Part shown: piece after piece, positions 49,284 to 58,343 of the stretch | How positions within the stretch are numbered: position 1 is the stretch's first letter | How the letters are laid out: every line of letters starts with the position of its first letter | Source of the DNA: Williamsia limnetica | GTDB taxonomy: Bacteria > Actinomycetota > Actinomycetes > Mycobacteriales > Mycobacteriaceae | Assembly (NCBI RefSeq): GCF_003217475.1 | Contig: NZ_QJSP01000017.1 | Location: forward strand, 59,760 to 123,759 | DNA length: 64,000 bases | Direction: 5' to 3' | The notes under the pieces: generated by a model | What the model saw: only the letters and a program-made list of their open reading frames with translations | Databases searched by the model: none | What the model was told of the DNA's origin: nothing | Program-made: the position numbers and the translations under genes

Positions 49284-50192
49284 TCAGAGAAGCGCTCCCA
49301 GGATCGCCCAGACGACGAAGGCGCAGGGCAGGACGGAGTCGAGGCGATCCATGATGCCGCCGTGACCCGGCAGCAAAGTACCCATGTCCTTGATCTTCAG
49401 GTCACGCTTGACCTGGGATTCCACCAGGTCTCCCAAGGTGGCGCAGACGACGAGGACCGGGCCGAGGACCAGTCCGATCCACCATTGTGCGTCGAGCAGG
49501 TACATGACGGTGAGCACTGCGCCGACAATGCCGAAGACCATCGACCCGGCCATGCCCTCCCACGACTTCTTCGGGCTGATGGCCGGGACCATGGGATGTT
49601 TGCCGAAGGTCACGCCGGCCACATAACCGCCGACGTCAGAGCACACCACGACGATCATCAGGGTCAACACCCTGGCCGCTCCGTCGTCCTGCAGCACCAT
49701 CGACGCCCCGAATGCGCCCATCAGCGGTAGCCATGCGAGCACGAGCGTTGTCCCGGCAAGATCTTGCAGGTAGTTCTCAGGGGCGGCTTGCAGGCCCTGC
49801 GACAGCAACTTCCAGATCATCGACACCAGCACCGTCGCCGCCAGCGCGACCACCGAGCCGGAGATTCCCCAGGGCCAGCTGGCCCACATGATCGCCTGGC
49901 CACCGACGAGAATCGGGATCAGCGCGACCTTGATCCCACCGTCGCGCAGGCGTTTGGTGACCTCCCAGCTCGCCACGGCGATCGCCACCGCGACGACCCC
50001 GAACCACACCTCGGGGATGAACACCAAGATGAGGATCAGCGAGACGCCGAGCGTGCCGCCGACACCGATGGCGGCAGGCAGGTCGCGGCCGGCCCGCGAG
50101 GTAGAGCCCTTGGGAGCCGGCGTCGCTGCGCCGCCCGGCCGGTCTGTGTCGGTCACTGTCGTCTGCCTACCCCTTCGCCACTGCCCCGCCAT
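49284..50192 (-). CDS. cdsA: phosphatidate cytidylyltransferase
   Basis: CdsA makes CDP-diacylglycerol from phosphatidic acid in the membrane. The 302-aa protein has about eight transmembrane segments and the C-terminal signature SQVKRDLKIKDMGTLLPGHGGIMDRLDS. A cytosolic N-terminal tail (about 40 residues) is Thr/Ala-rich. ATG at 50192 and GTG at 50156 are both possible starts. It follows frr by 20 nt, the common frr-cdsA order. Confidence 0.95.
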   Translation of the reverse strand: MAGQWRRGRQTTVTDTDRPGGAATPAPKGSTSRAGRDLPAAIGVGGTLGVSLILILVFIPEVWFGVVAVAIAVASWEVTKRLRDGGIKVALIPILVGGQAIMWASWPWGISGSVVALAATVLVSMIWKLLSQGLQAAPENYLQDLAGTTLVLAWLPLMGAFGASMVLQDDGAARVLTLMIVVVCSDVGGYVAGVTFGKHPMVPAISPKKSWEGMAGSMVFGIVGAVLTVMYLLDAQWWIGLVLGPVLVVCATLGDLVESQVKRDLKIKDMGTLLPGHGGIMDRLDSVLPCAFVVWAILGALL

Positions 50193-50212
50193 CGGTCATC
50201 GCATGCGATGAC

Positions 50213-50770
50213 CTAGACCTCGAGCAGTTCACCCTCTTTGTGTTTGACCAGTTCATCGATCTGACTGACGTACGACGCCGTCGTCTTGTCGAGATCCTTC
50301 TCGGCGCGCGTCACCTCATCTTCACCGGCCTCGCCGTCTTTTTGGATGCGTTTGAGTTCATCCACTGCTTTGCGTCGAACGTTGCGGATCGAGACCTTGG
50401 CGTCTTCGCCCTTCGCCTTGACCTGCTTCACGAGATCGCGACGACGGTCTTCGGTCAGCTGCGGAATGGACACGCGGATGATGTTTCCGTCGTTGGTCGG
50501 GTTCACACCCAGATCGGAGTTGCGAATCGCAGTCTCGATCAATCCCAGCGACGAAGGCTCGTAGGGCTTGATCACGATCATGCGGGCCTCGGGGGTGTTG
50601 ATCGAAGACACCTGCCCGATCGGCGTCGGGGAACCGTAGTAATCGATGGTGACCCGATTGAACATGGCCGGATTGGCACGGCCGGTGCGCACCGAGCCCA
50701 TGTCGTCGCGCGCGACGATGACGGCCTTCTCCATTTTTTCCTCGGCGTCCAAGAGCGCGTCGTCGATCAT
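50213..50770 (-). CDS. frr: ribosome recycling factor
   Basis: RRF splits post-termination ribosomes with EF-G. The 185-aa protein shows the three-helix bundle blocks [36 protein letters not shown] and [24 protein letters not shown] at 50770 follows a strong GGAGGA 4 nt upstream. pyrH lies 56 nt upstream on the same strand. Confidence 0.97.
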   Translation of the reverse strand: MIDDALLDAEEKMEKAVIVARDDMGSVRTGRANPAMFNRVTIDYYGSPTPIGQVSSINTPEARMIVIKPYEPSSLGLIETAIRNSDLGVNPTNDGNIIRVSIPQLTEDRRRDLVKQVKAKGEDAKVSIRNVRRKAVDELKRIQKDGEAGEDEVTRAEKDLDKTTASYVSQIDELVKHKEGELLEV

Positions 50771-50826
50771 GGTGTCCTCCGTTGACTTGTGGGGATGCGG
50801 TCAGGTTGTGCTGCGCGAGATACCGA

Positions 50827-51558
50827 TCAGGAACTGACCAGTGTTCCGATCTTCTCACCCGCGACCGCTCGAGCGATGTTGCCCTGCTCGAGAAGATTGA
50901 ACACGAGCATCGGCATCTCGTTGTCCATACACAGACTGAAGGCAGTCGCATCCGCGACCTTGAGGCCCTTTTCGAGGACCTCACGGTGAGTGATCTCCCG
51001 ATACAGCGTGGCGTCGGGGTCGGTTCGCGGATCGGCTGAATAGACGCCGTCGACGCCCTTCGCCATCAAGACGACCTCCGCTTTGATCTCGAGAGCGCGC
51101 TGCGCGGCGGTGGTGTCGGTGGAGAAGTAGGGCATGCCCATGCCTGCGCCGAAGATGACGACGCGACCTTTCTCCAGGTGCCGTTGTGCGCGCAACGGAA
51201 TGTAGGGTTCGGCGACCTGCCCCATCGTGATGGCGGTCTGCACGCGGGTGACGATCCCCCGCTTTTCCAGGAAGTCTTGGAGGGCGAGGGAATTCATGAC
51301 GGTGCCGAGCATGCCCATGTAGTCGGACCGCGCCCGTTCGAGACCGCGTTGCTGCAGTTCCGCACCGCGGAAGAAATTGCCGCCACCGATGACCACCGCG
51401 ATCTGGACTCCGGTGTTGACCACCTCGGCGATCTGATCCGCGACGGTGGACACCACGTCGGGGTCCAGGCCCACCTTGCCACCGCCGAACATCTCTCCCC
51501 CGAGTTTGAGGACGACCCGTCGAAATCCGGTGCGCTCCTGCGTGGCGTTCTCGGTCAT
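50827..51558 (-). CDS. pyrH: UMP kinase
   Basis: PyrH phosphorylates UMP to UDP and is controlled by UTP/GTP. The 243-aa amino-acid-kinase-fold protein has [26 protein letters not shown] and [23 protein letters not shown] at 51558 follows GAGAGGGA. The frame extends upstream through a tandem repeat to 51636, but that extension repeats PIFTL-like words and is not conserved. The leader repeat may affect expression. Confidence 0.96.
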   Translation of the reverse strand: MTENATQERTGFRRVVLKLGGEMFGGGKVGLDPDVVSTVADQIAEVVNTGVQIAVVIGGGNFFRGAELQQRGLERARSDYMGMLGTVMNSLALQDFLEKRGIVTRVQTAITMGQVAEPYIPLRAQRHLEKGRVVIFGAGMGMPYFSTDTTAAQRALEIKAEVVLMAKGVDGVYSADPRTDPDATLYREITHREVLEKGLKVADATAFSLCMDNEMPMLVFNLLEQGNIARAVAGEKIGTLVSS

Positions 51559-51597
51559 GGGGATCCCTCTCGAAAGTGCGAACAGATCAGCGTCATT

Positions 51598-51680
51598 GAC
51601 AAGGGTAAAGATCGGACAAGGGTAAAGATCGGACAAGGGTAAAGATCGGACAAGGGTAAAGATCGGACAAGGTGAAGATC
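51598..51680. repeat. 17-bp tandem repeat in the pyrH leader
   Basis: GACAAGGGTAAAGATCG is repeated head to tail four times exactly (51598-51665), followed by a 15-nt imperfect fifth copy to 51680. It lies between the tsf terminator and pyrH, 40-122 nt upstream of the pyrH ATG. On the pyrH strand each unit reads CGATCTTTACCCTTGTC. Such arrays vary in copy number by slippage. Confidence 0.95.
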
Positions 51681-51693
51681 ATTGGTCGAGCGC

Positions 51694-51735
51694 AAAAAGA
51701 ACCCCGGCGAATCAGACGATTCGCACGGGGTTCTT
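51694..51735 (-). terminator. intrinsic terminator of rpsB-tsf
   Basis: AAGAACCCCG + GCGAATC (51697-51713) pair with GATTCGC + CGGGGTTCTT (51718-51735), with one bulged base and a 4-nt loop. On the minus strand a TTTTT run overlaps and follows the stem end (51694-51698). It sits 11 nt after the tsf stop, a textbook terminator and the clearest in the window. Confidence 0.9.
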
Positions 51736-51745
51736 CTCACGAGAG

Positions 51746-52570
51746 TCAGGCCTGTCCGACCTCGAAACGGGTGAACGACACAACCTGTGCCCCCGCCTCG
51801 TCGAGTACGGCCTTCACGGTCTTCTTCGACTCCTGCACCGACGCCTGGTCGATCAGCACGACGTCCTTGAAGAATCCGTTGAGCCTGCCGTCCACGATCT
51901 TGGACAAGGCCGCTTCGGGCTTGCCCTCCTCGCGTGCGGTCTGCTCGGCGATGCGACGCTCGGAAGCGATCACGTCCTCGGGGACCTCGTCGCGGGTGGC
52001 GTACTTGGCACGCAGCGCAGCGACCTGCATTGCAGCACCGCGAGCGGCCTCGGCAGCCTCGGGGGTGTCACCGGTGTACTCCACCAGGACGCCCACGGCC
52101 GGCGGCAGATCCGACGCCCGCTTGTGCAGGTACGACGCGACGTTGCCTTCGTGGTAGCTCACCCGGTTCAGGACCAGCTTCTCGCCGATCTTGGCCGAGA
52201 GTTCCTGGATCAGCTCGTCGACCGTCTTGTCGGCGACCGTTGCGGCCTTGAGGACGTCCACATCAGACGTCTTCGCAGCGACCGCGGCGTCGAGGACCTT
52301 GGCGGCCAGCGCCTGGAACTCGTCGTTCTTCGCCACGAAGTCGGTCTCGGAGTTGATCTCGATCATCGCGCCGTCTTTGGCGGCGATCAGACCTTCGGCG
52401 GTGGACCGCTCGGCACGCTTGCCGACGTCCTTGGCGCCCTTGATACGCAACTCTTCGACAGCCTTGTCGAAGTCGCCGTCGTTGTCGGCGAGTGCGTTCT
52501 TGCAGTCGAGCATTCCGGAGCCGGTGAGGTCGCGGAGCCGCTTGACGTCAGCGGCGGTGTAGTTCGCCAT
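51746..52570 (-). CDS. tsf: elongation factor Ts
   Basis: EF-Ts recharges EF-Tu with GTP. The 274-aa protein starts [20 protein letters not shown] and has [20 protein letters not shown] and the core signature [21 protein letters not shown] at 52570 has AGGAGG about 12 nt upstream. It follows rpsB by 52 nt and ends at a strong terminator. Confidence 0.97.
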   Translation of the reverse strand: MANYTAADVKRLRDLTGSGMLDCKNALADNDGDFDKAVEELRIKGAKDVGKRAERSTAEGLIAAKDGAMIEINSETDFVAKNDEFQALAAKVLDAAVAAKTSDVDVLKAATVADKTVDELIQELSAKIGEKLVLNRVSYHEGNVASYLHKRASDLPPAVGVLVEYTGDTPEAAEAARGAAMQVAALRAKYATRDEVPEDVIASERRIAEQTAREEGKPEAALSKIVDGRLNGFFKDVVLIDQASVQESKKTVKAVLDEAGAQVVSFTRFEVGQA

Positions 52571-52622
52571 GGGTGGGCGAGCCTCCTGTCGAATGTGTAT
52601 GGATCGATGAGCCAGAGGTGGA

Positions 52623-53489
52623 TCAGGCCTGGGCGGGGGTTTCCGCGTCGGCTGCTGCGGGGGCCTCGGCTGCTGCCGGTGCCTCTGCTGCGGGGGCTTC
52701 TGCTGCAGGCGTGGTGGCCTGGGTCAGCAGTTCCTGCTCCCACTCGGCGAGTGGCTCACCGGCGGCACCTTCGGGCTTGGTGTCGGCACCGGTGTTCTGC
52801 CCGGCACGTGCCTGCACACCTTCGGCGACCGCAGAAGCGATGACGCGGGTGAGCAGCGCTGCGCTGCGAATGGCGTCGTCGTTGCCCGGGATCGGGTAGT
52901 CGACGAGGTCGGGGTCGCAGTTGGTGTCGAGGATGGCGATCACCGGGATGTTCAGCTTACGAGCCTCACCGACAGCGATGTGCTCTTTGTTGGTGTCGAC
53001 GATCCACACGGCCGAGGGGACTTTGGACATGTCACGGATACCACCGAGGGTGCGATCCAGCTTGGTCATCTCACGCGTGAGCATGAGGATTTCCTTCTTG
53101 GTGCGACCTTCGAAACCGCCGGTCTGCTCCATGGTCTCGAGTTCCTTGAGACGCTGCAGACGCTTGTGGACGGTGGAGAAGTTGGTGAGCATGCCGCCGA
53201 GCCAACGCTGGTTCACGTACGGCATGCCGACGCGCAGCGCCTCGGAGGCGATGGATTCCTGAGCCTGCTTCTTGGTGCCGACGAAGAGGATGGTGCCGCC
53301 GTGGGCAACCGTCTCCTTGACGAACTCGTACGCCTGGTCGATGTACGTCAGCGTCTGCTGCAGGTCGATGATGTAGATGCCGTTGCGATCGGTGAAGATG
53401 AATCGCTTCATCTTCGGATTCCAACGACGGGTCTGATGCCCGAAATGAGCGCCGCTGTCAAGCAGCTGCTTCATGGTTACGACAGCCAT
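52623..53489 (-). CDS. rpsB: 30S ribosomal protein S2
   Basis: S2 is a late-assembling 30S protein. The 288-aa protein begins [20 protein letters not shown] and has [15 protein letters not shown] and [16 protein letters not shown]. The C-terminal about 45 residues form an Ala/Glu/Pro-rich tail ([20 protein letters not shown]) with imperfect repeats, longer than in E. coli but usual in this order. ATG at 53489 is chosen; an in-frame ATG 15 nt upstream is possible. Confidence 0.97.
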   Translation of the reverse strand: MAVVTMKQLLDSGAHFGHQTRRWNPKMKRFIFTDRNGIYIIDLQQTLTYIDQAYEFVKETVAHGGTILFVGTKKQAQESIASEALRVGMPYVNQRWLGGMLTNFSTVHKRLQRLKELETMEQTGGFEGRTKKEILMLTREMTKLDRTLGGIRDMSKVPSAVWIVDTNKEHIAVGEARKLNIPVIAILDTNCDPDLVDYPIPGNDDAIRSAALLTRVIASAVAEGVQARAGQNTGADTKPEGAAGEPLAEWEQELLTQATTPAAEAPAAEAPAAAEAPAAADAETPAQA

Positions 53490-53834
53490 GTACTTCACTT
53501 TCATGTGCAGTTTGTCGTCGGCTCCCGGTTGGTCGCCGACCCTGGCACCTGACACGTGTGGAACCCGCAGCGGAGCATTGCCACTGCCCGGGACTGCCCA
53601 CACGCTGTGTCGTCCGAGGTGAATCGGCAGACCGCAGGCGCGCGAAGTCACTCCCGCCGCAGCGAGAGCGCCACATGAGTCTACGCTCGCAGGCCCCTGA
53701 GACGAAATCGCTGCCGGGGCGCACTCTCGACCTGTTGTCAAGGCCGCACAGCGGTCTGGGGACAGTTACCAAAATCCATCCCCACCTGTGTCTTCGTCCG
53801 CGCTTGTTCGATTCTCATCCCTCATCGTTGACCC
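53490..53834. promoter_or_regulatory. divergent rpsB / M23 promoter region
   Basis: This is 345 nt without a gene. On the minus strand a TAGACT -10 candidate (53683-53678) with a weak TTTCGT-like -35 could start rpsB mRNA, leaving a leader of about 180 nt. A perfect TTGACA lies farther up at 53741-53736 without a good partner. No clear S2-leader fold was recognised. On the plus strand, nothing definite precedes the M23 gene. Confidence 0.35.
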
Positions 53835-54443
53835 ATGCGATTCTGGTGGGCCCTCGTACGGGCGGCAGTACTCCTGACGGTGCTCGCGGTGGCGCCGCCT
53901 CTTTTCGCGGATCTGTCTGCGTCACCCGCTCACTCGGCCCCGACGAGATCTGCCGACTTCGGGTGGCCGTTGTCACCGACCCCGACCGTCGTGAACGGTT
54001 TCGCGCCACCGCCCGAGCGGTGGCTGCCCGGGCATCGGGGTGTCGACCTGGCCGCTCCCGCAGGTGCCCTGGTGCGCGCAGCGGGCCACGGGGTGATCAA
54101 CTTCGCCGGGATGGTGGGCGGCAAGCACGTCGTGTCCATCCGTCACCCTGACGGATTGCTGACCACCTACGAACCGGTGACAGCGACGGTCACCACGGGC
54201 CCGCCGGTGAGCCGCGGCGGGTCCATCGGGATGCTGCTGGCGGGTCATGCGGGGTGCACGAGCCCTTGCCTGCACTGGGGTGCGCGCAGGGGTGCCGGGG
54301 CATCGGCGGTGTACTTCGATCCGCTCGCGCTGCTCGGCAGGGTTCAGGTCCGCCTCAAACCGGTGAACACACAAGCAGCACTGAGCACCGTCAGGCGCGC
54401 GGGTGCGCCTGATCGTGGACCTTGCGCAGCCGTTCGACGCTGA
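53835..54443 (+). CDS. M23-family (LytM-like) exported protein, partly degenerate active site
   Basis: The 202-aa protein has a signal peptide ([23 protein letters not shown]) and a LytM/M23 fold. HRGVD supplies the H-x3-D zinc ligands (His67, Asp71), but the second motif reads CLHWG (Cys145, His147), so the first His of HxH is a Cys. It may bind peptidoglycan or regulate a hydrolase rather than cut. The M. tuberculosis neighbour of rpsB (Rv2891) is a similar protein. Its last 53 nt overlap the convergent xerC gene. Confidence 0.85.
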   Translation: MRFWWALVRAAVLLTVLAVAPPLFADLSASPAHSAPTRSADFGWPLSPTPTVVNGFAPPPERWLPGHRGVDLAAPAGALVRAAGHGVINFAGMVGGKHVVSIRHPDGLLTTYEPVTATVTTGPPVSRGGSIGMLLAGHAGCTSPCLHWGARRGAGASAVYFDPLALLGRVQVRLKPVNTQAALSTVRRAGAPDRGPCAAVRR

Positions 54444-55290
54444 CGTGGGTGTACAGCTGAGTTGTCGCCAGGCTGGCGTGACCGAGCAACTCCTGGACGA
54501 CGCGCAGGTCGGCTCCACCCTCGAGCAGGTGGGTTGCTGCGCTGTGCCGAAGTCCGTGTGGGCCGAGATCCGGCGAGTCCGGCAGGGCCGCCAGTACCTG
54601 ATGGACCACGGTTCGGGCCATCCGCTGATCGAGCCGACCGCCTTTGGCGCCGACCAGCAGAGCATTGCCTGCTTTGGCGTGTGCAAGTGCGGGACGGCCG
54701 CTGCGCAGCCAGGTGTCGAGGGCGGTAGCAGCGGGCGCGCCGTAGGGAACGGTCCGTTCCTTGTTGCCTTTGCCGATGACGCGCAACACGTTTCGCGACG
54801 AATCGATGTCGTCGATGTCAAGACCGCAGAGCTCCCCCACCCGGATGCCCGTCGCGTACAACAATTCGACGATCAGCCGGTCTCTCTGGGAGATGGGGGC
54901 GTCGGGGTCATGATCAGGCCCGGACGGCTCCATCGCAGCGGCGGCCTGGTTTGCACTCAGGACGCCCGGCAGGGTCCGGTGCGCCCGCGGCGCCTGCAAG
55001 CGCGTGCCGGGGTCGGCCTCCAAGATGCCTTCGCGCGTGGCCCAGGCGGTGAACCTCTTGGCGGCGGAGGCCTGTCTGGCAATGGTCGTGCGGGCGGCCC
55101 CTTGTTTGCTGTGCGAGGCCAACCACGCACGGAGCACGGACAGATCGATCGCGGCCGGCGACAGTCCCCGGGCGCCTGCGAAGCTCACCAGGGAACGGAT
55201 GTCACCGAGATAGGCGCGCACCGTGTGCTCGCTGTGACCGCATTCGAGCCGCAGATGGCTCTCGTAGTCGTCGATGATTGTCGCACTCAC
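54391..55290 (-). CDS. xerC: tyrosine recombinase XerC
   Basis: This recombinase resolves chromosome dimers at dif with XerD. The 299-aa protein has an N-terminal SAM-like domain ([19 protein letters not shown]) and a full catalytic set: Arg150 (TGIRVGEL), Lys174 (GKGNKERT), His245 and Arg248 (HGLRH), His271 (LLGHASL) and Tyr280 (TQLYTHVS). GTG at 55290 is chosen; the longer frame to 55500 has no similarity. Its end overlaps the M23 gene end. Confidence 0.93.
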   Translation of the reverse strand: MSATIIDDYESHLRLECGHSEHTVRAYLGDIRSLVSFAGARGLSPAAIDLSVLRAWLASHSKQGAARTTIARQASAAKRFTAWATREGILEADPGTRLQAPRAHRTLPGVLSANQAAAAMEPSGPDHDPDAPISQRDRLIVELLYATGIRVGELCGLDIDDIDSSRNVLRVIGKGNKERTVPYGAPAATALDTWLRSGRPALAHAKAGNALLVGAKGGRLDQRMARTVVHQVLAALPDSPDLGPHGLRHSAATHLLEGGADLRVVQELLGHASLATTQLYTHVSVERLRKVHDQAHPRA

Positions 55291-55354
55291 CCACACAGAC
55301 AACCATCTACCGGTGTCACACCGGGGGTGCCACTCCGGCCCAGGCGACCACGGG

Positions 55355-56203
55355 TCAGGCGGTGATTCCGGCTTTCTCGTCGCGACTACGCTGACTGGCT
55401 TTCCATTCGCGGAAGCCCTCTTCCGTATGCCCTCGTCGCCAATACCCACTGATCGACGCATTGCCGGCCGGTACGCCGCGTTCTTTTCGGATGTAACCAC
55501 GCAGGTTCTGCATCACCACTTCGGCCTCACCGTGGATGAATACCTGGACCGAACCGGGCAGCCACTCCGCGTCGCGGACCGCCGCGACGAGCGGTGCGTT
55601 CGCGCCGCCCTGTGCGTCGGTGACGGCGTCCGAGCTGACGCCCCGATGAAGCCAGGTGATCTCGGCCGTGTCCGGAGCGGCGAGCTCGATCTCGTCCTCG
55701 GGTCCGGCAACCTCGATGAACGCTCGTGCGATGGTCCCGGCGGGCATCGACTCGAGGGCTGCAGCGAGTGCGGGCAGGCCCGCCTCGTCGGAAGCCAGCA
55801 GATGCCAGTCCACGTCGCTTTTGGGCCGGTAACCGCTGCCCGGACCGAGGAATCGGATTTCTTCACCGGGCTCGGCATTGGCCGCCCAGGGACCGGCGAC
55901 TCCTTCGTCGCCGTGCACCACGAAATCGACAGCGATCTCGCGCGCGGAATGGTCGACCCTGCGCACGGTGTAGGTGCGCAGGATCGTGGGTTCGTCGGCA
56001 CCCAGTTTCTCTCGGAGCTTCTGGTACCCCGACTTCTTCACTCGTTCCGCCGCGTCGGCGGGAAAGACGAACTTGACGTACATGTCGGTGTCATCGGACG
56101 CCTGGAAGTCATCGAATCCGTCGCCACCGAGGTACACCCGAACGAGATGGGGGGCGATCTGTTCGGTCCGCTGCACCGTCATGGCGTTTTCTCGCTTGGC
56201 CAC
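55355..56203 (-). CDS. siderophore-interacting FAD/NAD(P)H oxidoreductase (ViuB-like)
   Basis: The 282-aa cytosolic flavoprotein reduces ferric siderophores to release iron. The FAD-binding region reads [21 protein letters not shown], with RxYT, followed by [19 protein letters not shown]. The C-terminal NAD(P)-binding SIP half shows [20 protein letters not shown] and [21 protein letters not shown] at 56203 has GAGAGGAC 9 nt upstream and is preferred to the ATG at 56182. It matches Rv2895c in position. Confidence 0.9.
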   Translation of the reverse strand: MAKRENAMTVQRTEQIAPHLVRVYLGGDGFDDFQASDDTDMYVKFVFPADAAERVKKSGYQKLREKLGADEPTILRTYTVRRVDHSAREIAVDFVVHGDEGVAGPWAANAEPGEEIRFLGPGSGYRPKSDVDWHLLASDEAGLPALAAALESMPAGTIARAFIEVAGPEDEIELAAPDTAEITWLHRGVSSDAVTDAQGGANAPLVAAVRDAEWLPGSVQVFIHGEAEVVMQNLRGYIRKERGVPAGNASISGYWRRGHTEEGFREWKASQRSRDEKAGITA

Positions 56204-56335
56204 GCGTAAGTCCTCTCGTCGGCGGCACCTTCGGTCGAGCTGTGATTTCTCATCGACTCTGGCCGCCGTCTCCACCGTACCCCAAGAGTAGGGCACCCTA
56301 AGTCGCCCGAAGAGACGCGTACCACCGCTAGCCTC

Positions 56336-57172
56336 ATGGGCATGCCGACAATCCTCATCACCGGCGCCGCACGCGGCATCGGTCTCGCCATCACCGAGCG
56401 CCTGGTGGCGTCGGGCTGGGACGTCATCGCAGGTGTCAGAGACGAACGGTCTGCAGACGGGCTGAAGGCGCCGCACGTCGAGCCCGTCATCCTCGACATC
56501 ACGAACCCGGATCACGTTGCCGATCTGGACCGAGTGTTGCCCCAGCGACTCGATGCCGTGGTGAACAACGCCGGGATCGTTGTCGGCGGTCCGGTGGAGG
56601 CGCTGACCCCGGACCAGCTCCGACACCAGCTCGACGTCAATGTGATCGGCCAGCATGCGGTCACCCGAGCGGTGTTGCCGCGGTTGCGGGCATCGCAGGG
56701 ACGTATCGTCTTTGTGTCGTCGATCAGTGGTCGCGTCGCCACCCCGATGACCGGCGCCTACAACGCCTCGAAGTTCGCGCTGGAAGGCATGGCCGACGCG
56801 CTGCGTATGGAGTTGGCCCCGTGGCAGATCCGGGTGGTCCTCATCGAGCCAGGACAGACCGACACCGACATCTGGCGCGATGCCGAGACGACTCTCGAGA
56901 GCACGGTCCAGGACATGACGCCCGAGCACAGCGCCCTGTATGCCAGGCAGATCGACGGTTATCGCAAGTCGATCCCGCTCTCCCAGAAGGTCGCCGTGCC
57001 CGCCGACTCGGTGGCTGCATCGATCGAAACCGCGCTGCGCGCCAAACGACCCCGCGCGCGGTATGTGGTCGGGCGAGCAAACCAGGTCCAGGCCGCGCTG
57101 GTCGGCGCCATGCCGACCAGCCTGTCCGACAGGGTGATCCGCACCGTGACCGGCGTGCCTCGACGTCCGTGA
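56336..57172 (+). CDS. short-chain dehydrogenase/reductase
   Basis: The 278-aa SDR has the cofactor motif TGAARGIG (9-16), an NNAG motif, the catalytic Ser in SSISGR and the YNASK pair. The protein resembles classical SDRs of the retinol/ketoacyl type; neither substrate nor physiological role can be named. It is divergent from the siderophore flavoprotein gene (132-nt gap) and converges with dprA by 3 nt. It is absent at this point in M. tuberculosis, so it is an insertion in the xerC-dprA block. Confidence 0.87.
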   Translation: MGMPTILITGAARGIGLAITERLVASGWDVIAGVRDERSADGLKAPHVEPVILDITNPDHVADLDRVLPQRLDAVVNNAGIVVGGPVEALTPDQLRHQLDVNVIGQHAVTRAVLPRLRASQGRIVFVSSISGRVATPMTGAYNASKFALEGMADALRMELAPWQIRVVLIEPGQTDTDIWRDAETTLESTVQDMTPEHSALYARQIDGYRKSIPLSQKVAVPADSVAASIETALRAKRPRARYVVGRANQVQAALVGAMPTSLSDRVIRTVTGVPRRP

Positions 57173-57175
57173 GGC

Positions 57176-58333
57176 TCACTGGCGCGGGGCCAGCATCCAC
57201 CCGGATCCGCCCAACGTGACGAAACCGCGTGCTTCCAACGCTGCCAGCCCCGATCGAACGGCGCCGATGTCGAGGCCGGCCGCAAACGCAACCTCGCCGA
57301 TGGTCACAGCACCCTTCGCGGGTATCGCGTCATAGACACGAAGCTGCCGGGGATCCATTCCGTCGGTTCGCTTTCCGGATCCGCCGCGAGCAGGAACACC
57401 CGGGACCGCACCGGCCCCGCTCTCCCCGTCCGGCTCGGCCAGCCGCACGATGTCGCTCGCATCGGTGACGAGTTGCGCCAGTCCGTCCGCGATCATCCGA
57501 TGGCAGCCGACCGATGTCGCCGAGGTGACCGGACCGGGCACCGCTCCGAGCGGTGTGCCGAGCTTGCGCGCCCAGGCCGCCGTGTTGGCGGCGCCACTGC
57601 GCCGGCCTGCCTCGACGACCGCAACGACCCGAGACAGCGCTGCCACCAACCGATTTCTCGTCAGGAATCGATGTTTGGCGGCCGAGGTTCCGGGCGCGTA
57701 CTCGCTCACGACAAGACCAGTGCGAGCGATCTCGGCGAGAAGGCGGGCATGTCCGGTCGGATAGTCGCGATCGATGCCGCACGCCAGGACCGCCACGGTC
57801 GTACCGTCGCCGGCCAGCGCATTGCGATGGGCGACCCCGTCGATTCCGTAAGCACCGCCGGACATCACGGACCAACCGTCTACCACCAGGTCCCCGGAGA
57901 TCGATGCGGTGACGTGCTCACCGTAGGCTGATGCCGCCCGCGATCCGACCATGCCCACAGAGCGCGCCACGGCGTCGTCGAGCCGCGCCGGGCCCCGCAC
58001 CCACAGTGCCGTTGGCTCGCCGCCCTTGGCCGCAGTGTCGGCGTTGCCGAGGCTCAGCAACTGCCAGCCCGGCCACTCGTCATCGTCCGGAGTCACCAGT
58101 CGTCCACCGATTCGACCGACTGCGTCGAGGTCCGCGGCTGCGGTATTGGTCGCACACCTGGCTTCTGTGACCTGCAGGACGGCTTGGTGCAAGGGCGGTA
58201 CCGACCTCGACTGCACTGCCCTGGCTGCTTCCAATACCCCGACATCGGCTATCAAGGCCACGATCGCGGCGTTCGGTGGTTCGGCGACGGCGGCCAGATA
58301 GGCCCAGGCGCGCCGCTGTTGTTCGTCGATCAC
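57176..58333 (-). CDS. dprA: DNA-processing protein DprA
   Basis: DprA binds incoming single-stranded DNA and loads RecA during transformation. The 385-aa protein has the Rossmann signature SVGMVGSRAASAYG, SGGAYGIDGVAHRNAL and GCHRMIADGLAQLV, then a C-terminal DprA winged-helix (PRQLRVYDAIPAKGAVTIGEVA). It lies 10 nt after comM. Competence itself is not proved; actinobacteria often keep dprA/comM for recombination. Confidence 0.92.
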   Translation of the reverse strand: MIDEQQRRAWAYLAAVAEPPNAAIVALIADVGVLEAARAVQSRSVPPLHQAVLQVTEARCATNTAAADLDAVGRIGGRLVTPDDDEWPGWQLLSLGNADTAAKGGEPTALWVRGPARLDDAVARSVGMVGSRAASAYGEHVTASISGDLVVDGWSVMSGGAYGIDGVAHRNALAGDGTTVAVLACGIDRDYPTGHARLLAEIARTGLVVSEYAPGTSAAKHRFLTRNRLVAALSRVVAVVEAGRRSGAANTAAWARKLGTPLGAVPGPVTSATSVGCHRMIADGLAQLVTDASDIVRLAEPDGESGAGAVPGVPARGGSGKRTDGMDPRQLRVYDAIPAKGAVTIGEVAFAAGLDIGAVRSGLAALEARGFVTLGGSGWMLAPRQ

Positions 58334-58343
58334 GTTCTTCCTC

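Noticed and set aside
51598..51680. CRISPR array
   Set aside because: The 17-bp units are directly adjacent with no spacers and no cas genes are near.
53558..54151. 197-aa plus-strand open frame over the rpsB leader
   Set aside because: It runs in another frame across the start of the M23 gene, whose signal peptide and motifs are clear.
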